A stretch of DNA of 64,000 bases from Sporichthya polymorpha DSM 43042. Its GTDB lineage: Bacteria; Actinomycetota; Actinomycetes; Sporichthyales; Sporichthyaceae. The notes below the pieces were generated by a model. The model saw nothing but the letters and a program-made list of their open reading frames with translations, was not told where the DNA came from and did no database searches. The position numbers and the translations under genes are program-made. The DNA lies in contig NZ_KB913029.1 of NCBI RefSeq assembly GCF_000384115.1, forward strand, positions 4,315,057 through 4,379,056, read 5' to 3'. Positions 16,581-28,231 of the stretch are shown one piece after another. Position 1 is the stretch's first letter. Every line of letters starts with the position of its first letter.

Positions 16581-17728
16581 GCGTGACCGCACCGGCCGGG
16601 TTCCGGGCCGCGGGCGTCACGGCGGGGATCAAGGCGTCCGGCAAGCCCGACGTCGCGCTGGTCGTCAACGACGGGCCCTCGCACGCCGCCGCGGCGGTGT
16701 TCACCTCGAACCGGGTCCAGGCCGCACCGGTGGTCTGGAGCCGGCAGGTCGTCACCGACGGCCGGGTCGACGCCGTGATCCTGAACTCCGGCGGGGCGAA
16801 CGCCTGCACCGGTCCCGAGGGCTTCGGCGACACGCACCGCACGGCCGAGCACGTCGCCGAGGTGCTGGGCATCTCAGCCGGTGACGTCGCCGTGTGCTCG
16901 ACCGGCCTGATCGGCGAGCGGCTGCCGATGGACAAGCTCCTCGCGGGCGTCGACGCCGCCGCCGGGGCGCTGAACGCGGACGGCGGCCCGGACGCGGCGG
17001 TCGCGATCATGACCACCGACTCCGTGCCGAAGAACGCCGTCGCGACCGGGTCCGGCTGGACCGTCGGCGGCATGGCCAAGGGCGCGGGCATGCTCGCCCC
17101 AGGGCTGGCCACGATGCTCGTCGTGCTGACCACCGACGCCGACGTCGACCCCGCCGGGCTCGACGCGGCGCTGCGGGACGCGACCCGCGTCAGCTTCGAC
17201 CGCGTCGACTCCGACGGGTGCATGTCGACCAACGACACCGTGCTCCTGCTGGCCTCGGGCGCGTCCGGCGTGCAGCCGGACCCGGCCGAGTTCGCCGCCG
17301 CCGTCCGGACCGTGTGCCTGGACCTCGCGCTCCAGCTGCTCCACGACGCCGAGGGCGCAGCCCACGACATCGCGATCGAGGTCGTCAACGCCGCGACCGA
17401 GGACGAAGCCGTCGAGGTCGGCCGGTCCGTTGCGCGCAGCAACCTGTTCAAGTGCGCCGTGTTCGGCAACGACCCGAACTGGGGCCGCATCCTGGCCGCG
17501 GTCGGCACGACGTCGGCGACGTTCGACCCGAACGCGCTCGACGTCTCCTTCAACGGCGTGCCGGTCTGCCGCAACGGCGGGGTGGGGGAGTCCCGGGACA
17601 AGGTTGACCTGACGGGACGTCAGGTCAACGTGGTGATCGACCTGAAGGCCGGCGACGCCACCGCCACGATCTGGACCAACGACCTCACGCACGACTACGT
17701 GCATGAGAACAGCGCCTACTCGACCTGA
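16577..17728 (+). CDS. argJ: Bifunctional glutamate N-acetyltransferase / N-acetylornithine acetyltransferase
   Basis: The enzyme moves the acetyl group from N-acetylornithine to glutamate, making the pathway cyclic, and may also use acetyl-CoA. The 383-residue precursor shows the autoprocessing site in KGAGMLAPGLATML, where the Thr becomes the N-terminal nucleophile of the beta subunit. It ends in the usual ENSAYST-type tail. Start GTG 16577 overlaps the argC stop. It is 15 bp before argB. No argA-like synthase is needed in this cyclic version. Confidence 0.97.
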   Translation: MSVTAPAGFRAAGVTAGIKASGKPDVALVVNDGPSHAAAAVFTSNRVQAAPVVWSRQVVTDGRVDAVILNSGGANACTGPEGFGDTHRTAEHVAEVLGISAGDVAVCSTGLIGERLPMDKLLAGVDAAAGALNADGGPDAAVAIMTTDSVPKNAVATGSGWTVGGMAKGAGMLAPGLATMLVVLTTDADVDPAGLDAALRDATRVSFDRVDSDGCMSTNDTVLLLASGASGVQPDPAEFAAAVRTVCLDLALQLLHDAEGAAHDIAIEVVNAATEDEAVEVGRSVARSNLFKCAVFGNDPNWGRILAAVGTTSATFDPNALDVSFNGVPVCRNGGVGESRDKVDLTGRQVNVVIDLKAGDATATIWTNDLTHDYVHENSAYST

Positions 17729-17743
17729 GGCCCTGAAACCGAC

Positions 17744-18639
17744 ATGAGCAGACTCGACACCGCGCAGGAGCGCGCCGCCGTCCTCGTCCAGGCCCTCCCG
17801 TGGCTGGGCCGGTTCCGCGGCCGCACCGTCGTGATCAAGTTCGGCGGCAACGCGATGACCGACGAGGCGCTGATGGACGCCTTCGCCGAGGACGTCGTCT
17901 TCCTGCGCCTGGCCGGGATCCAGCCGGTCATCGTGCACGGCGGCGGGCCACAGATCTCCGCGGCGCTCGACCGGTTCGGGATCTCCTCGCACTTCGCCGG
18001 CGGGCTGCGCGTCACGACGCCCGAGGCGATGCAGGTCGTCCGGATGGTGCTGGTCGGCCAGGTCCAGCGCGACATCGTCGGCCGGCTCAACTCGCACGGC
18101 TCCTACGCCGTCGGGCTCTCCGGTGAGGACGCGCGACTGTTCACCGCCACCCGCCGCGGTGCGCTCGTCGACGGCGAGGAGGTCGACCTCGGCCAGGTCG
18201 GCGAGGTCACCGAGGTCGACCCGGGTGTCGTCGAGGGCTTGCTCAGCGACGGCCGGATCCCGGTCGTCTCCAGCGTCGCCCGCGGGTCCGACGGCGAGCT
18301 CTACAACGTCAACGCCGACACCGCGGCGGCCGCGCTCGCGGTCGCCCTCGGCGCCGAGAAGCTCGTCATGCTCACCGACGTCGAGGGCCTGTACGCGAAC
18401 TGGCCGGACGACGACGAGGTGATCTCCCAACTGAGCGCCGACGAGCTCGCCGCGATGCTGCCGTCGCTGAGCTCGGGCATGATCCCGAAGATGGAGGCGT
18501 GCCTGCACGCCGTGCGCGGCGGCGTGCCCGCGGCGCACGTCCTCGACGGGCGGGTGGAGCACTCGGTGCTGCTCGAGCTCGTCACCGACGAAGGCATCGG
18601 AACCATGGTCGTGCCGGGGGCCAAGCCGGGAGGCGAGTC

Positions 18640-18643
<4 letters not shown>
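17744..18643 (+). CDS. argB: Acetylglutamate kinase
   Basis: This enzyme phosphorylates N-acetylglutamate with ATP, the committed step of the cyclic arginine pathway. The 299-residue amino-acid-kinase fold protein shows [10 protein letters not shown] near the N-terminus, VHGGGPQIS, and the C-terminal SGMIPKMEA with the ATP-contact Lys. The N-terminal helical extension (about 20 residues before the kinase core) is the feature linked to hexamer formation and arginine feedback inhibition, so this is likely an arginine-sensitive type. The start ATG is at 17744 and the stop overlaps argD by 4 bp. Confidence 0.97.
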
Positions 18644-21348
<2,705 letters not shown>

Positions 21349-21352
<4 letters not shown>

Positions 21353-22548
21353 CCGAGCGCGTCGTTCTCGCGTACTCCGGAGGTCTCGACACCTCCGTCT
21401 GCATCGGCTGGATCGCGGCCCAGACCGGGGCAGAGATCGTCGCCGTCGCGGCCGACGTCGGCCAGGGCGGCGAGGACATGGACGTCATCCGCCAGCGCGC
21501 GCTCGACTGCGGCGCGGTCGAGTCGATCGTCCTCGACCTCAAGGACGAGTTCGCCGACAACTACTGCCTGCCGGCACTGAAGGCCAACGCGCTCTACATG
21601 GAGCGGTACCCGCTCGTCTCCGCGCTCTCGCGCCCGACGATCGTCAAGGCGCTCGTCGACGCCGCGCGCGAGCACGGCGCCTCGATGGTCGGCCACGGCT
21701 GCACCGGCAAGGGCAACGACCAGGTCCGCTTCGAGGTCGGGATCGGCGCCCTCGCGCCGGACCTCAAGGTGCTGGCCCCGGTCCGCGACTCGGGCATGAC
21801 CCGCGACAAGGCCATCGCCTTCGCGGAGGAGCGCAACCTCCCGATCGACGTCACCAAGAAATCGCCGTACTCGATCGACCAGAACGTCTGGGGTCGCGCC
21901 GTCGAGACCGGCTTCCTCGAGGACGTCTGGAACGGCCCGATCGAGGACATCTACAGCTACACCCAGAACCCGGCCACCCCGCGGAACCCGGACGAGGTCG
22001 TGATCACCTTCGCCTCCGGCGTCCCCGTCGCGATCGACGGCAAGCCGGTCACGATGCTGCAGGCCATCGAGCAGCTGAACGTCCGCGCCGGTGCGCAGGG
22101 AGTCGGTCGCCTCGACATGGTCGAGGACCGCCTGGTCGGCATCAAGAGCCGCGAGGTCTACGAGGCCCCCGGCGCGATCGCGCTGATCACGGCCAAGCAG
22201 GAGCTCGAGAACGTCACCGTCGAGCGCGAGCTCGCCCGCTACAAGCGCGGGGTCTCGCAGCGCTGGTCCGAGCTGGTCTACGACGGCCTGTGGTTCTCCC
22301 CGTTGAAGAACGCTCTCGACGCGTTCCTCGAGGAGGCGAACGCCCCGGTCTCCGGCGACATCCGCATGACCCTGCACGCCGGCCGCGCCGTCGTCACCGG
22401 CCGTCGCTCGGAGCAGTCGCTCTACGACTACAACCTCGCGACCTACGACGCCGAGGACACCTTCGACCAGTCGATGGCCAAGGGCTTCATCGAGCTGTTC
22501 GGCATGTCCTCCCGCATCGCCATGGGCCGCGACGCCCGCACCAAGTAG
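21349..22548 (+). CDS. argG: Argininosuccinate synthase
   Basis: The enzyme condenses citrulline and aspartate with ATP. The 399-residue protein opens with the PP-loop [12 protein letters not shown]. It contains [14 protein letters not shown] and [12 protein letters not shown] as in the type I family. Start ATG 21349 overlaps the argR stop. A strong inverted repeat lies 6 bp after its stop and separates it from argH. Confidence 0.97.
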
Positions 22549-22554
22549 CTCTTA

Positions 22555-24024
<1,470 letters not shown>

Positions 24025-24027
24025 GCG

Positions 24028-24561
24028 TCAAGAGACGTTGCGCAGCGCGAGCACTTTGGCGACCCGCGGGTCGTCGCCGCCGAGGTACTCGCTGAGTACG
24101 GCCACCACCTCGGCGACGTCGAGGCGTCCGGCGCCGGCCATCTCCTCGAGGTCGACCCAGTCCTTGGACCGACTGAAGAACGCCTTGAAGACCGCGAGGT
24201 CGCCACAGGCCAGGAACGGCAGGGGACGTCCTTCGAACGGCCGTGTGACCACCCGGGCCGCCGCTTGTTCGTGGAAGGCCGTGGTGTTCAGGAACAGGTC
24301 CACCGGCGTCTCGTCCCACAGGACCCGGACCTGACCGTCGCGGCGGAGAAGCGTGCGGTGTTTCCGCGACACCAGGACTCCCGCCGGCAGGGCGTCCAGG
24401 ATGCGGCCCGCCTCGTCGGTGGGGACGAAGATGTTGAGGTCGATGTCGCTGGTACCTCGCGGATCCGCCGTGCACCAGGCCAGGGCCAGCGCCCCACCGA
24501 AGGCGTGCGGGACCTCGCCGAGCGCGTCGTGCAGCGCGAGCACCCGATCGAGGATGTTCAC
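24028..24561 (-). CDS. Nucleotidyltransferase-fold protein, possible toxin of an XRE/NTase module
   Basis: The 177-residue protein shows the minimal nucleotidyltransferase pattern: HAFGGALALAWC (G-G helix region) followed by the metal-binding GTSDIDLNIFV, then a later acidic VDLFLNTTAF. This resembles AbiEii/AbiGii-like and related NTase toxins (DUF6036-like) from memory. The rest contains FLACGDLAVFKAFFSRSKDW, typical of these NTases. It overlaps by 4 bp with an upstream XRE-type regulator, the usual antitoxin-toxin layout. The gene ends 3 bp from argH. Its substrate (tRNA, protein or small molecule) is unknown, and toxicity is inferred from context. Confidence 0.75.
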   Translation of the reverse strand: MNILDRVLALHDALGEVPHAFGGALALAWCTADPRGTSDIDLNIFVPTDEAGRILDALPAGVLVSRKHRTLLRRDGQVRVLWDETPVDLFLNTTAFHEQAAARVVTRPFEGRPLPFLACGDLAVFKAFFSRSKDWVDLEEMAGAGRLDVAEVVAVLSEYLGGDDPRVAKVLALRNVS

Positions 24562-24866
24562 CGGGTGCCCGGAAAGCGAGGGGCTTGCAGGGTCGGGGAG
24601 TGACGAGTTGGGAAGGCGCCGGCCAGCAGCAGCACGTCGCGGATCTGGCGTTCGCGCTTCGCCTCGTCGATGTGCACGACGAGGCGGGAGTTCAACTCGT
24701 AGCCGGCGGCCCGCAGGATGCGCTCCGCCGTCTCGACGTTCGGTGTGACCCGGCCCTGTTCGTAGGCGGCGAGCGTCGAGTGCGAGGTGCCGGCCCGCTC
24801 CGCCAGTTCACGGAGACTCAGGCCGGCCCTCGCCCTCGCCCGCTTCAGTTGCGCCGCGATGTCCAC
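24558..24866 (-). CDS. XRE-family HTH regulator, possible antitoxin of the NTase
   Basis: The 102-residue protein has a helix-turn-helix at residues 5-60 (LKRARARAGLSLRELAERAG, then SHSTLAAYEQGRVTPNVETAERILRAAG). The C-terminal 40 residues (VHIDEAKRERQIRDVLLLAG and a Pro-rich tail) may contact the partner. Start GTG 24866 has a -10-like TACCAT 6 nt upstream, so the message may be leaderless. A 7-bp-arm dyad covers that -10, consistent with autorepression. It overlaps the NTase start by 4 bp. Confidence 0.82.
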   Translation of the reverse strand: MDIAAQLKRARARAGLSLRELAERAGTSHSTLAAYEQGRVTPNVETAERILRAAGYELNSRLVVHIDEAKRERQIRDVLLLAGAFPTRHSPTLQAPRFPGTR

Positions 24867-24873
24867 GCGAGGA

Positions 24874-24893
24874 TGGTATCAGTTCAGATACCA
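24874..24893. promoter_or_regulatory. Dyad operator and promoter of the XRE/NTase pair
   Basis: Arms TGGTATC (24874-24880) and GATACCA (24887-24893) have a 6-nt spacer. On the minus strand it includes a -10-like TACCAT ending 6 nt before the GTG start, so a bound repressor would cover the promoter. Confidence 0.6.
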
Positions 24894-25727
24894 CTAGGCA
24901 GCGGCTCCCAGGACCCGGTTGATCTCGTCGAGGACGGCCTGGTCCGGCTGGGCCGCGACGACGGTCGACGGCGTGCGCCGGGTCGCCTCGATCGCCTGCG
25001 CAACGCGGTCCCGGCCCATCACCGCCGGGGTGTGGCACCCGACGACGACGGTCGGGTCGAGTGCTGCCACGCGGTCGACCGTGGCCTGCCAGCGCCGCTC
25101 GTCGGCCAGCAGTAGCCAGGGGCTGACGTACTGGCCGAACGTCGCGATGCCCTCGAACCAGAAGTCCTGGTCGAACTCGTCGACGACCGGCACGGGCGCG
25201 AGCATGGGCGTCGCGAAGGTGTCCGAACCCCAGTAGACGCCGGTGACCGGGTCGTACAGCCCCCGGGTGGTCGGCGCGTCGAACACCGGCGGCCGGACCG
25301 CCTGCAACACGCGGTCGCCGACGTCGAGGGACTCGCCGTCCGAGACCCAGCGCCAGCGGGACGGCGGGATCGTGCTCAGGCCGCCGCCCATGCGCTCGAC
25401 CATGAACCAGTTGATGACCAGCGTGGCGTTGGGACAACGGTCCATCAGTTCGTGCAGGTTGCCGGTGTGATCGGCGTCGTCGTGGGAGATGAAGAGCCAG
25501 CGGACGTCCTCCGGCTCGACGAGGGAGAAGACGTCCTCGAACCAGCGCTCGCGGTTGGCGGCCTCACCCGTGTCGACGATGACGGGCTCGCGGCCGCGGA
25601 TGACCATCGAGTTCAGGGCGACACACACGGGCGCGGACCCCTCGCCCTGGTGGTCGTGGACGAGGAACGTCTCGGGGGCGATGAGGGTGGGAGTGAGACG
25701 GGTCTTCGGCAGGGCGGTGGGAATCAT
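24894..25727 (-). CDS. MBL-fold metallo-hydrolase, ODP/flavodiiron-like
   Basis: The 277-residue protein carries the metallo-beta-lactamase metal site as HDDADHTG (the HxDxDH pattern, about residue 95). Other likely ligands are His in VVVGCHTPAVMG and Asp in WGSDTFATP. The HDDADHTGN form is like the oxygen-binding di-iron (ODP) and flavodiiron branch, where Fe rather than Zn is bound, but there is no flavodoxin domain. ATG 25727 was chosen because of the upstream GTGAGG and since earlier in-frame codons cover the divergent TetR promoter. The TetR gene starts 53 bp away in the opposite direction and probably regulates it. The substrate is unknown. Confidence 0.83.
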   Translation of the reverse strand: MIPTALPKTRLTPTLIAPETFLVHDHQGEGSAPVCVALNSMVIRGREPVIVDTGEAANRERWFEDVFSLVEPEDVRWLFISHDDADHTGNLHELMDRCPNATLVINWFMVERMGGGLSTIPPSRWRWVSDGESLDVGDRVLQAVRPPVFDAPTTRGLYDPVTGVYWGSDTFATPMLAPVPVVDEFDQDFWFEGIATFGQYVSPWLLLADERRWQATVDRVAALDPTVVVGCHTPAVMGRDRVAQAIEATRRTPSTVVAAQPDQAVLDEINRVLGAAA

Positions 25728-25757
25728 GGGAAACCTCACGGAATCAGGATGCCGTCG

Positions 25758-25774
25758 TGGTACTGGAGTACCAT
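25758..25774 (+). promoter_or_regulatory. TetR operator and leaderless -10
   Basis: Perfect 7-bp arms TGGTACT and AGTACCA (25758-25773) are separated by GG. A -10-like TACCAT (25769-25774) ends 6 nt before the TetR ATG and overlaps the right arm. The same dyad lies 30 bp before the divergent MBL gene. Confidence 0.6.
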
Positions 25775-25780
25775 GAAGGA

Positions 25781-26425
25781 ATGCCAGTGCCACGTCAAGA
25801 TCTGACGCCCAGTCGCGGGCGGGTAAATCAGAAACTGCGCACCCGCGCGGCGATCGTCGCTGCGGCGCAGGAGCTCTTCGACGCCGGAACGACGCCGACC
25901 GTCGCGCAGGCCGCGGAGGCCGCGCTCGTCTCGCGTACGACGGCGTACCGCTACTTCCCGACTCAGGAGTCACTGCTCACCGAGCTGACCGTGACCGCCG
26001 GCGTCGAATCGATCGAGGAACTCGTCGCGCGCCCGGTGGACGAGTCGGACGCCCGCGAGCGGACCCTCGCCGTGATGGAGGCGTTCCTCCGGAACACCTT
26101 CGAGGCGGAGGGCCAGTACCGCCAGGCGGCGCGGCTCTACCAGGACCAGTGGCTTGCCGCCGTCGCCGGCGGGGAGTCGTCCCCGACGATCCGGGAGGGG
26201 CGTCGGCGCCGCTGGTACGCCCAGACCCTCGCCCCGCTCCGCAGCCAGATCTCCAAGGCCGACTGGGACCGGCTGATCACCGCCCTGTGCCTGCTCTCCG
26301 GCCCCGAGGCGATGATCACCCTCCGCGACGTCTGCGGCGTCGACGAACGCACCGCCCGCAAGGTCACCGCCTGGGCCGCCGAGACCCTCCTCCGCGAGAC
26401 CTTCGGCGACCCCGACCACCCGTAG
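25781..26425 (+). CDS. TetR/AcrR-family transcriptional regulator
   Basis: The 214-residue protein has an N-terminal TetR helix-turn-helix (NQKLRTRAAIVAAAQELFDA, then PTVAQAAEAALVSRTTAYRYFP with the recognition helix SRTTAYRYF). Its Ala-rich helical C-terminal ligand domain is variable. ATG 25781 was preferred over the GTG at 25757 because the latter lies within the operator dyad. It is divergent to the MBL-fold gene, which is the most likely target. Its stop codon sits within an intergenic inverted repeat. Confidence 0.88.
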   Translation: MPVPRQDLTPSRGRVNQKLRTRAAIVAAAQELFDAGTTPTVAQAAEAALVSRTTAYRYFPTQESLLTELTVTAGVESIEELVARPVDESDARERTLAVMEAFLRNTFEAEGQYRQAARLYQDQWLAAVAGGESSPTIREGRRRRWYAQTLAPLRSQISKADWDRLITALCLLSGPEAMITLRDVCGVDERTARKVTAWAAETLLRETFGDPDHP

Positions 26426-26468
26426 CGTCCGACGATGTGGCTGCTATTGCAACCACACCCTCGGACGT
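26420..26468. repeat. CGTCCG inverted-repeat family, copy 2
   Basis: The left arm GCGTCCGACGATGTGG (26425-26440) and right arm (26453-26468) pair with three mismatches around CTGCTATTGCAA. The first 21 bp (26420-26440) are identical to 28177-28197, in the same orientation on the other side of the HNH gene. The TetR stop codon lies within it. Confidence 0.8.
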
Positions 26469-26472
26469 CACA

Positions 26473-26490
26473 CCCCGCCTGACCGCGGGG
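26473..26490 (-). terminator. Short hairpin at the end of the HNH gene
   Basis: Arms CCCCGC and GCGGGG with a 6-nt loop begin directly after the HNH stop codon at 26491. No U-run follows. Confidence 0.4.
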
Positions 26491-27891
26491 CTATTCGCGG
26501 CGGCGGGCTTCCGGTGATGGTGGGTCCGGTTCCTCGGGTGGAACCTTGAGCCCGTCGCGGACCAGTTGCCAGTGCGCGTTGCGTCTTGGCTTCTGTTCGG
26601 AATCAACCCACTTCGGGGGAATCATTTCTGGGTGGCTGTCGGCGGCCATCCGCACACCCCAGCCCTGATGATGGATCAGATAGTGTTCGTGGGAGCACAC
26701 CAAGGCCATCTTGTCCACGTCGGTCGGGCCCTCGTCCCGGTCCCACCACTCAATATGGTGCGCTTCACACCACGCGGCCGGACGGGTACAACCCTCGCCG
26801 ATGCACCCGATGTCCCGGGCGACCAGCGCCGCCCACTGGGCCGGGGTGGCGGTGCGGACCTCGCGGCCCATCGCCAACGGCACCCCGAGGGTGTTCGCCA
26901 CGATCGGGGTGATCCCCGCGTCGCAGGCGATCCGCTGCACGGTCGCGATGTCCAGGTCCTCACCGGTCGCGGTCCTCGCAAACGGGTGCCCGGTGTCCCC
27001 GGCCATCGTCTCCACCGACGCGGTCACATGCAGGTGCGGACGCACCCCGTGGGACGGGGGCAGATCCCCGAAGCGCAGGAACTGGCGGAACACGTCCCCG
27101 AGCGCATCGTGCCTGCGTTGCGGCGCTGATCGTTCGTCGCGTTGGCCGTTCACGGCGGGTCGCGGGGCGGCGAGGGGGTCGAGGGCGGCCTTGACCAGGG
27201 CGGCGACCTCGTCAGTCAGTTCACCGCGGATGCGGTGCAGCCCGTTGCCCAGATCGGTGATCGTCAGCGACCGCTTGCGCTGCGCGCGGGCCGCTCGCTT
27301 CGACTCTGCCGGGGCGCCGCCGGTGGGGTCGTCCGGGTCGGGTGCCGGGGGTTTGCCGTCCTCGTCGATGACCTCTTCGATGTGCCGACCCAGGCGCAGG
27401 ATCGCCCCGGGGTCCACGCCGTGGGACTTGGCCAGCAGGAACGTCTCCGCCTTCGCGAGTTCCGATGCCGAGCCGATGGGTTCGATCTTGCGCAGACTCC
27501 GCCCGACCGCACGGGCCTGGTCGCGATTGAGCTTCCCCTCGGCCAACGCCTCGACGGTGGCGATGCCCTTGCGGGACAGGATGTCGGCGTCCTTGACGCG
27601 CTGCCGCGCCTCGACCGGGTGCAGGTTCAGCTTCTGTCCCAGCCAGACCGCGGTGGAGATCTTCCCGTCGGCCAGAGAGAGCCCGCGGACATCGGCCTCC
27701 CGCACCGCCCGCACCCCGACCGCCGCGACGGCGGAGTCGAGCTCGGACTGCGCCCGCACCATCAGTTCCAGATCAGCGTCGGTGAGCGTCCAGACCTCGT
27801 CCGCGGTCAGCATCGCCGCCACCTTGCGGACGTCCTCCACAGCACCGGCGATCGTCGCCAGTGCCGGATGCATCCCCACCCCTGCGGACAT
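26491..27891 (-). CDS. HNH endonuclease, DUF222 / 13E12-repeat family
   Basis: The 466-residue protein has the DUF222 region (about 30-330) and a C-terminal HNH nuclease (about 345-420): CTRPAAWCEAHHIEWWDRDE, then ALVCSHEHYLIHHQGW, with paired Cys and the His/Asn-type metal residues. These genes are multicopy and often mobile in mycobacteria and relatives (REP13E12). ATG 27891 has a -10-like TAGAAT 6 nt upstream and a near-perfect actinobacterial SOS box just behind it, so DNA-damage induction is expected. It sits between two direct copies of an inverted repeat. The biological role of the family is still unclear. Confidence 0.9.
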   Translation of the reverse strand: MSAGVGMHPALATIAGAVEDVRKVAAMLTADEVWTLTDADLELMVRAQSELDSAVAAVGVRAVREADVRGLSLADGKISTAVWLGQKLNLHPVEARQRVKDADILSRKGIATVEALAEGKLNRDQARAVGRSLRKIEPIGSASELAKAETFLLAKSHGVDPGAILRLGRHIEEVIDEDGKPPAPDPDDPTGGAPAESKRAARAQRKRSLTITDLGNGLHRIRGELTDEVAALVKAALDPLAAPRPAVNGQRDERSAPQRRHDALGDVFRQFLRFGDLPPSHGVRPHLHVTASVETMAGDTGHPFARTATGEDLDIATVQRIACDAGITPIVANTLGVPLAMGREVRTATPAQWAALVARDIGCIGEGCTRPAAWCEAHHIEWWDRDEGPTDVDKMALVCSHEHYLIHHQGWGVRMAADSHPEMIPPKWVDSEQKPRRNAHWQLVRDGLKVPPEEPDPPSPEARRRE

Positions 27892-27897
27892 ACCACG

Positions 27898-27926
27898 ATT
27901 CTACCCGCGTTCGAACGTATGTTCTA
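27898..27926 (-). promoter_or_regulatory. LexA (SOS) box and leaderless promoter of the HNH gene
   Basis: The box TCGAACGTATGTTCTA (27911-27926) matches the actinobacterial LexA consensus TCGAAC-N4-GTTCGA at 11 of 12 defined bases. A minus-strand -10-like TAGAAT (27903-27898) ends 6 nt before ATG 27891, so LexA would sit between the -35 and -10 regions. Confidence 0.7.
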
Positions 27927-28176
27927 GTGGTGTCAAGGCCTCATTAGCCCCTTGCGTCACTATCTTCTGACGCCGCGTCAGTGACTGTGCCGCAGGGTCA
28001 ACGCGGGACACCATCCAGTCCGCCGATTCTTCGGCGCGGGCGTCGCCTCGTGACAGCTCTGTGCGCCATGCAAGTTGTTCCCACTGCCCCGCGCCGGAGC
28101 ATGGTGAGGGCGGTCACAAGAGACATCCGGGACCTTGACTGCCAACGGCGAACAGGGCGACCCTAGACCTGGCCGG

Positions 28177-28225
28177 CCGTAGCGTCCGACGATGTGGTCG
28201 CTATGGCAGCCACATCTTCGGACGC
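28177..28225. repeat. CGTCCG inverted-repeat family, copy 3
   Basis: Arms of 16 bp (28182-28197 GCGTCCGACGATGTGG; 28210-28225) pair with one mismatch around TCGCTATGGCAG. It lies 6 bp after the SDR stop codon (minus strand) and may act as its terminator. 28177-28197 repeats 26420-26440 exactly. Confidence 0.8.
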
Positions 28226-28231
28226 AAGGGA

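Larger units (their letters stand above)
27892..28231. other. 340-bp intergenic region between HNH and SDR genes
   Basis: It holds the HNH promoter and SOS box (27898-27926) and inverted-repeat copy 3 (28182-28225). The middle, 27930-28170, has short ORFs on both strands without ribosome sites or recognisable products. I see no gene there. Confidence 0.5.

Noticed and set aside
25757-25780. Upstream GTG start for the TetR gene
   Set aside because: It lies inside the operator dyad and before the -10-like element.
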